64,000 nucleotides of DNA from Odiellus spinosus (Eukaryota; Arthropoda; Arachnida; Opiliones; Phalangiidae), in the NCBI GenBank assembly GCA_963920705.1, contig OY987237.1:8834601-8898600 (forward strand), given 5' to 3'. A model generated the notes under the pieces. That model was not told where the DNA came from. It did not search any database and worked only from the letters and a program-made list of their open reading frames with translations. The translations under genes and the position numbers were made by a program. This document shows positions 56,401 to 64,000 of the stretch, in pieces (within the stretch, counting starts at the first letter, position 1; every line of letters begins with the position of its first letter).

Positions 56401-59400
56401 CAGCGACGGTTGAAAATCCTGATGAGAAAGGGCGAGAATGAACCTTAAAAAATAAATACTCGAGACTGCCCTGGTTTAAATAATAATTAGAGGGAAGCCC
56501 TACTTAAAACTAAAAACAGAAAAAAGGGTGACTCTTCAAGTACCTTATCACTAATCCCAAGAGGCTCTTATTCATTTTAAATTTAAGTTACGTTAATTCA
56601 TGTTAAGTTAAAATCTACTTCTTTGAGCCTCAAAAGTAGGATATATTTCGTCGCTGCCGACGTTAATTTTAAGCTAGAGTCACCAAGAAAACAAATTCGA
56701 CCTTTAGTTCCAAACCTTTTCCACGTGAAGATCTGGAAGTTTTCGTTGTACGGACATGCAAGATCGTCTCCATGAAATAAACCATGACGTAGAAGAATCA
56801 AAGTAAATAGATTAAATCAGGCATATTATCCGGATTAGTTGTGGCTTTCGGGAACCGACATTTGGACTTAGGAATCAGGCAACCTGTTTTAAATAAAAAT
56901 TACGAAATTCGAATTTTAAAAAGGTATTAAGAAATGGCAATTTAGCCTATTATTAAAACTGCTTAAATCTTAGTTTCGGGGAAATACCAATGGGTAACCA
57001 TGTGTAGTTTTAACTCCCAATAACCAGCGAAAGGCTTAGAGATAATAATAGACTTATGTTATTGGATTATCCCGTCCTAGAAAAACAAATTATAAATTTT
57101 CAACTACGTTGGCGAAATAAGAACACCTTAGGTTTATCCTCTTTAAACGTGATATAGAAGGGGAAAAACAAAAACGTGGTTGTCTTAAAAAAAAATGCGT
57201 TATAGGTTCTCGGTTATAAATGAGCTTTCCAACGTGGTAAAGGGCCAAAACCCTTATAACCTCCCCTTATAGACAATTTCGGAGCTTAAATTTTTTTTCT
57301 TGTGTGTGTATCTAGGCTTTAACGGGATTATAGAACGGTAATACGTGAATTTTTCCCGTTTTTCCGTAAGATTGGATGACTTATACGATAGAGATAGTTT
57401 TTGGAAAATTCCGAAACGTAACAAAATTTTGGTTCAATGCTTAATATTTCGATAAATATAAAAAAACGCAGTTTGTCGGTGAAAGAATGGCAACATAAAA
57501 GGGTATCGAATAAAATGTTTTGGTTCTTACCTTTCAAAGAGGCCAAAATAGGTCGTATACCATCCTGGAGATTCTTTTTGCTAGCGGCCTGGGTTCTTAC
57601 TCATACAGTTGCGAGGTTTCTTAAATCTGAAAGAGAAATGATTTGTTTTGAAATACTTCATAATGGAAAGCCAACGTTTTTCAAAAATATAAAAGCCAAA
57701 GCCGGCTGTTAGAGTACTTGGGCTAAATCTATTTTAAGTACTTCAAGCACAATTATAAAGAAAAAAATAATATACTTGTCGTAAAAAGATTGTTTAAATT
57801 AAATAAAATTAATTTTCACCTAAGTATTTTAGGTTCTATACATCTAGAAGATTAATTGATATTTGGAACTCGTGAAATATTCATGACAGTCTCACTTTAG
57901 GGATATGAAATAGAAGAAAAATACTCCTTTTATTAATTAAATTTCTTTAGTCCCGAGATTTTGACACGCAATTAGTCTTACGTAACAGTATATCTCTAAA
58001 TAGATATATACTTTTGTTCATCACAAATAAAACAAAAATGAAACGTTCCAACTGCAGTACAGCGGAGTCCAGGGAAAAGACGTCATTCAGGGGCAGAAAT
58101 TCTCTTTCTATCAGTTCTTCCTTCGTTTTGACTTAGATTTATAGTTAGAGCTAGAATAAAGACAGTTTCCGTAGGGGGAGTATAAACGGTTTCGTGACTA
58201 TTAGAAAGTGTCCTGGAAAGACTGGACCATTTCTTATAGAAGACACCCTAAAACTGACAGAAAATATTTCAGAATAAAAGTACAAGAGTTTCTTAAATTT
58301 GTAAAGTAAGAAAAAGCGTAGCTTTTAAAGGAATAAGCCCACATTTTTAAAGGCAGATTGAAATGTCAAGCTATTTTCTTTCATTATGTTCAAACCAGAC
58401 ATTTCTTCAAAATTGCTATGGTAGCAAAAATAATCAAAGTAACAGAAAGTTTAAGATGAGATCAGTTTTTTTCCCGTAGAAAACCTCTTAGAAATCCATT
58501 TCGATGGGGTAATCTCACCCCGGGAATATTTTTCAGTACACAGAAGATGAACAACAGTTTGTCCAGAAATATTTTAGGTGGTACTAATATTTGTATCTAG
58601 AACCTCCATTTTCGGTATACCACGGTCGTACATTGCAACAGGAACGTTAATATTACTGCACGGTCTTCTGTACCAATAGAATCCTTACTTATAAATGTCA
58701 GCTTTAAAAATAGACTTACGGTAACCACCCAATTCATTACAAACAAAGCCAAACATAGTAATCCCCCAAAATCCATAATTCCGTCCGTGAATTCCCAGTT
58801 TTGTAGAGTAAAAACCATTATACTGTAGATTCCACAGCATCTAACCCTCCCCCTGTTGTAACGATAGCGCGTCACTGGTTGGGGTTAGCTCGGATAGCTA
58901 GACCGAGTTATACTTGTATAAGACTGCGTGTCCACTTTTGTGTCTGGAACTTATTAGGGCGTATACCTGTTTTCCTTCATATACCTTATTCGCGTATAGA
59001 TTCCTTATCCCCCCTTTGTCCCTCAGTCCCTACACGCGCGATACTGACTCTCTTCATCAGTGTAATGTTAAAAGGGGGTTACGGGCAAAGGAGAAGGTGC
59101 TGGTATAAGACTCAAACACGATACGTGTGTGAAATACCGTCAGAGAAGCCGAGTCTTTAAGCCTATTTGGGTGGTAGTCTGAAGCGTGGCTTTTTCTTGG
59201 GTAAAACTCGGAAAACTCAGAAATGGGCGAGTTCACACCATATTTATAGTTCTTTTGATGCAATTTATTTTCAGTGAATATTATTTTGATTCAATATCAC
59301 CATCATAGTGGTTTCGGTAACATTTAGGATGAAAGTAGTATAACTAACAAAAACTCGTACATGTCTGCCATGAGTTAGAAAGTGCCGTGATTTACAACTA

Positions 59401-59940
59401 TATTTACTACACCGTTTTAAAATAAATCTAGTATTTGTTATACTCAAGTAGTCATAATGATTTTAATATTAGCTTTTGGTGACAAACGAGTGTTATCCAG
59501 TAAATAACTGATATCTGTTTAAAAGAATGATCGAAAATAAATCGAGCAAGATTTTCTCTACTTTATAAGACTCGGCAGACACTCAAGTTTTAGTTACAAA
59601 ATTAAGCCACTGTTTGTCGATTGGTGATCCTTCATGCCCTGCAGCGCTGAAGAAATAAAATAGAGGGAGTTTCACATCCGTATTTTAATTTCCTGGCTTA
59701 ATCCCCGTAATTTTAGGGACGACCCATAAACAATAAAACACTAACCAGGGCCACAATTAGTCTAGACGAAGGAGGTGGCAAAGGTTTAAACTTTTAAGGG
59801 GGTTTTATGTTAGTTGTGTTCCTTTTTGAGTTCAAAGAACCTTTTTTAAAGTTTCAAAGTCTAAAGAAAATTTTTATGTAGTACAAGAAAAGACAATTAT
59901 GATTAAACGTAAATTTTGTCTGTAAAGTGCGAACTTAAAT
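56401..59940. other. Intergenic, no gene seen
   Basis: About 3.5 kb without convincing coding sequence. Frames of 60-93 codons at 56598-56801, 57328-57712, 58597-58875 and 58879-59263 overlap each other on opposite strands and show no domain. Confidence 0.4.
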
Positions 59941-60430
59941 TCGGTCTAATGGGGGGTCGTAGGAAAACGACCACCAGAGGAGGATCATCGTTATTTAGAT
60001 AAGGAAAAGAGGCAATGCCTAGAAAGGCAATGGGGCGAAATCGCCCCACCTCCTTCCTTCCCCTCCTTATCCCCGCGGGTCTTTAATCTTAGACCACGCA
60101 TATATCCCCCTATTTTTCGATTACAATTTCGCCCAGGCATTCCCGCCCAGTTTGCTTCGTTCTAAAGCTAGCTTCGTCGTACCTTTTTTGGATTTTTTTA
60201 TAAAGAAGAAATCGGCTCGGTGGTATTAGAGCCCCGGAGTTAGGTCTTGTTAATAATAATAAGAGATTGGGGACGGGTAGTCCCTCACGGTCTCCATGAC
60301 AACCGTCAGAAATTAAAAGGAGATTAAAAGAGGACGCTAGAACCGTCGCCCACATCATTCCCCTACCCTTATATACGATAACGAAATGATCTTGCTCCAC
60401 TCGGTGGGCAAATGCCACCCGGGCAGTCAT
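59941..60430. other. GC-richer block with small hairpins, function unknown
   Basis: Two short hairpins occur: GGGTCGTAGGAAAACGACC near 59954 and ATGGGGCGAAATCGCCCCAC near 60030. Pyrimidine-rich sequence follows. The minus-strand frame 60110-60430 (106 residues) is the longest outside the transporter, but it has no recognisable domain and lacks a hydrophobicity or splice pattern pointing to a gene. It could be promoter DNA of a gene beyond the window. Confidence 0.3.
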
Positions 60431-63009
60431 AAAGTGAATATGAAACGTTTGAAGAATAACAACTCTTACTTCATAAGTTCAATTATAAGTAGGATTGTAC
60501 TACGAATAAATGAGGTCAAAAATATTATAGTGCAAAAAACATATACACCAATCGATAAATGGTTTAATTTAGGCTAGCTGCTTTTTACAATTTCGCTCGT
60601 GTTCAACTTAAAAACACTTTTTTCCCACAAACAGCATTGAAAAAGAAAAGGCACACGTGATATTGTTATAGTTCTTACTATTGTTAAGTTTTGTTATTAA
60701 AGGAAGAATGCAACCTATAACAAGCTATTTTTATCAATCAAACTATTCCTACTGAACCAGAATATTCTACCTTGATTTTAATTTTATTTCACCGTACCTT
60801 TATCAAGGGTAAAGAGGGGAAGAAAAATCACGCGATTCAACGCGAGCATCGGGGATTAAAATGTGACATCCCTATAGTGAAGTAATCCACCTTGTGGCAA
60901 ATTTTGCCCATATACCCCTGCAAGCTCTTTTATATATAAAAAAAAAAGGTAGGATTAAAAATGGCAAGCTTAAGGGGATTTTTGGTTTTTCCGAAATATA
61001 TTACGAAGGAATATTTCCAACAAAGAATGAAATGAAAAGAAAAGGGGCCGTATACCTTATATGAAATAAATAGCCTTTATCGATTTTTATTTGTATGGAT
61101 TTTGTGCCGAATCATTAGGTCTAAAATAGATAAGGTAGCGATATATTGGATTTTTTCTCATGGAAAGCGTACGTTTTTCTAAAAAATACGCCCGAAGGTC
61201 TGTTGTATTCCTTTACAACGAAGAACCCTATATGTTTTTCGTTTTATCATTTCAACACCTTTACTTCAAATGCTAACATAACGCGAAAAAGAGATTAGGA
61301 AGGGTAACGGGTAATATTTTGAAGTGCAGTATTTTTTCGGGCGGCTGAAACTACTCGAGTATATATATTCTAGATTTGAGATATGTTTGGCAATTTAAAT
61401 AACGACGTTATTTAAACCGTCACCTGTTTCCCCAAGATGCCAGAAAAATAATTTGTTATCATATTCTATTATCCCTTTAAAAACGTGTATTCTATAGATC
61501 TTACACCTTTGGGTTGAGGGGTTTCAAACTACAACCTGCCAAAACAGCAAAAAAAAAAAAAAATGACTTTCACCAAAGAGACTGCGTGAAAACAAGCATA
61601 TAATAACCAGGGTTACCACGCGACTATAGTTATGACGTGAAATGGGCTTTTAAACGGAGCAAGCAATTTATATTTGTACAAATGTATTCGAATTTAAATT
61701 TATATATAAAACAAAATATGTCTGATACTTTAACGTTATCTAAAACAGCAGCAGTACAAAATTTTTCGTAACGACACCCGCGTGCGGTCCGCCAGGACTT
61801 CCGGAGGGACCAGCTAATTCCAAAATACCCCCACGTTCTAGACTCGGGTCCAATAGAAACAAAAAATAATGCCAGAGAAAAATCAAAAATTCAAAAATAA
61901 AAAATAAAAAATGGTGACAAGCAGACATGTCCCATTTTACTTCAAAGACAGAGGTGGACTTTTAGGGTAGAAAAAAAAAACGGTAAAGGCAAAAGAATCC
62001 CTGTGGCATTGTTATTTTCCAAAAGGGGGATTTCTTAGCCTCCTATTATAGTTGATCGTCTATCGTAGGGTTTAGGAGGAAAGCTTTAGGACTATTCCTT
62101 CCACGGGCGGGCTTTGACGTTTCATTGGACGGCCACTAGAGCGGCGTTGGAATCGCGTTCGCGTTTTATCGATCCAAGTAAGGCTCTTAAGGCTAAAGAC
62201 GGATTTTCACGGTTGGAAGGACCTTAATTTCTATTTCATAAGGAAACCAACGTGGGTTAGGCAACAGTCACGACTCTTAAAGACACGTAAGAGGCTCAGC
62301 AAAATAACCAAATACTTAAATCATCTCCCAACCCGCAACTAAACGTAACAACAACCCATGGTGTACCAATTTGATATTTACATGGGAAAGTCCATCAAGA
62401 GTAGATACACCACGACACTTTCCAAGAGCTCGTCAAACCCAAGGCTAAATCATTCGCTAAAGGGAGTCAATAAATACGTGTCCAATAATTATGAGTTCGA
62501 GAATAAACTAAGCTAAAGTTTAATTGTAGAAGTAGTTCATCCATCCAAAAGAGTAAAATTGTGAATATAGGAAAGCTCACGTGAAGAAGCGTCTTTAGTG
62601 GCTATCTTTCTCCTTTCCCGCCAAAAATCTTTCAGCTCACGCGCTACCTATTCCCCTTGATAGCCTTGTCGCCAAGCGACTCAGCGCCCCGGCACCAAAA
62701 ACTCTCATAAGGCACGGGGCTCATTCCAGGCACGTCTCTTTTTAGACTCATTCCACAGCAGATAGCTAGCCTATAGCGCGCAAAAATCTTTACGGGGGCT
62801 TTCACCGGTATACACCTATAGGACTCGATCTGTACTGCGTGTGAGGATATTTTTACAGTTAGGCCTCTGACAAAAATACTTCTAGATATATAGACCCATG
62901 GATAGCTTACACCAAAGATGTATTGCATTAAGCCAAAGATAGGGAGTCTTTTGATTAGTCGGAGGTTCTCCTTTTAACTGAATAGCAATAATCAGCAAGT
63001 ACAATAGGG
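60431..63009. other. Intergenic, no gene seen
   Basis: Mixed AT-rich DNA with GC-richer patches at 61770-61860 and 62600-62830. Minus-strand frames at 61740-61928 and 62644-62928 show no domain. Confidence 0.4.
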
Positions 63010-63535
63010 AGCTAACAGTGGGACAATTATGGCCAAGCTCTCGAATTTAATCTTTAGAAACTAAAAAAATCTCCGATGCGGTTTTTCCATCGTCACGACG
63101 GTTTTAATTTTAATTTCATTATGTTCCCATAGAATAAGCAAAGAAATCGATTTCCCAATGAGCAAAAAATATATTTTGGTTAAATATTGAATAATTTTAA
63201 CAGAATTCCACCAAATACACCAAATTTAATAAAAGCGGACCAAAGGCATTTTAAATTTTGATCCACTTTCGTGAAATTCGGGTTATTTCATTTGCTCTAG
63301 TTTGTTCGAATTCGATTAGAATTTAAAAATTTTGTAAATTTTTGACCAAATTATAAGACTTTACCTCATTGGGTAAGCCATTTATCTCATTATTATATGG
63401 CAACAAATTAAAATGGAAAGTAAAACTGACGTCAGTGGTATGAGAAATTTCAATTTCTGAAGATTTAATTCGCGAGCTTTACACAAGATCATTCTGACGA
63501 GTCAGGTTCAATGTCTAGTTACTTTTAAAGAGTCA
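63010..63535. mobile_element. MITE family E, copy 2 (diverged)
   Basis: The left arm around CTCTCGAATTTAATCTTTAG is mirrored on the right by CTGAAGATTTAATTCGCGAG. The interior shares AGAATTCCACCAAATA-, GGACCAAA-, AATTCGGGTTATTTCA-, TTTTTGACCAAATT- and AAATGGAAAGTAAAACTGAC-type blocks with copy 1 at 32665-33330, in the same orientation. It has neither the 44-base A run nor the four 23-bp repeats of copy 1. Confidence 0.7.
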
Positions 63536-64000
63536 AAACTGGTATTTTTTTTAACAATGCACCATTAACATTTGAATATAATGTTTTAATTCAAAAAGAC
63601 TTTGCAAAATGAGTAAACCTTAGGCGGATTGAAATTTTAAAACTGACAGGGAATAAAATAGTCTTAATCTAACATATCTAATCTATATTAAAGAGTCAGC
63701 ATTTTATTTGGTCGTATAAATTTAAGCAAGAGCGAAAAATAAAGTGTTAAAAAGCGGAAATAAAACTTTCTTGGTTTTACTTTTTAATTTTAATGGTTTA
63801 AATTATTATCGAGGAAATGATTTCTCTCATTTTTATTTTTTAATTAAATTCCGATAAAAATCTTTATGCGGGGTTTAATTTGGCAAAAACCAAAAAAATG
63901 TAAAAATAAAGAATTTAGCTGCGGGAGTTCAGGGAGCTTCGTTATAGAAGATGAGGGACAAAATTATTTGGAGCGAATTTTTTTTTCTATTTTCCTTTAG
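63536..64000. other. Window end, no gene seen
   Basis: AT-rich sequence. The last 15 bases end in TTTTTTTCTATTTTCCTTTAG, which has the form of a splice acceptor; whether an exon follows cannot be seen. Confidence 0.3.

Noticed and set aside
60110-60430. 106-codon minus-strand open frame
   Set aside because: No recognisable domain, no splice sites or promoter, and composition fits a chance frame in a GC-richer block.

Overview
The window is AT-rich, intron-bearing eukaryotic DNA, most likely from an insect. Small spliced genes with consensus GT/AG introns, a THAP-domain P-like DNA transposon, and many short terminal-inverted-repeat elements (MITEs) support this. The species cannot be read from the sequence. 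Only one ordinary protein-coding gene can be supported. Most of the remainder is intergenic or intronic DNA holding at least eight MITE families and several unrelated tandem-repeat families.

Layout. At 0-6.4 kb there are MITEs and a ~170-bp tandem repeat. At 6.5-11.5 kb, on the + strand, a five-exon gene encodes a 584-residue SLC16/monocarboxylate-transporter-like MFS protein. The exon lengths sum to an exact number of codons and a polyadenylation signal follows the stop. One intron of this gene carries a perfect foldback element of 92 bp with an 8-bp target duplication. At 11.5-34 kb there are MITEs (some with 8-bp target duplications), degenerate tandem arrays, and one orphan exon candidate with strong splice sites at 18.75 kb. 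At 34-50 kb one AT-rich satellite monomer appears in three arrays. The middle array is built of head-to-head dimers inside a larger inverted repeat. A separate 31-bp minisatellite of about 39 copies lies at 45.9-47.1 kb.

At 52.8-54.2 kb is the clearest mobile element, a 1,337-bp P-superfamily-like transposon. It has perfect 32-bp terminal inverted repeats, a perfect 8-bp target duplication, a second subterminal inverted block, and a two-exon gene predicted to make only an 83-residue THAP DNA-binding domain. No transposase catalytic region was recognised. By analogy with internally deleted P elements this could be a non-autonomous element or a repressor source; that is inference. From 54.6 kb to the end no gene was recognised. 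That stretch has scattered GC-richer patches and a second copy of a ~600-bp inverted-repeat element.

The transporter gene and the transposon show no functional link. All splice models come from reading consensus sites by eye and have no transcript support.
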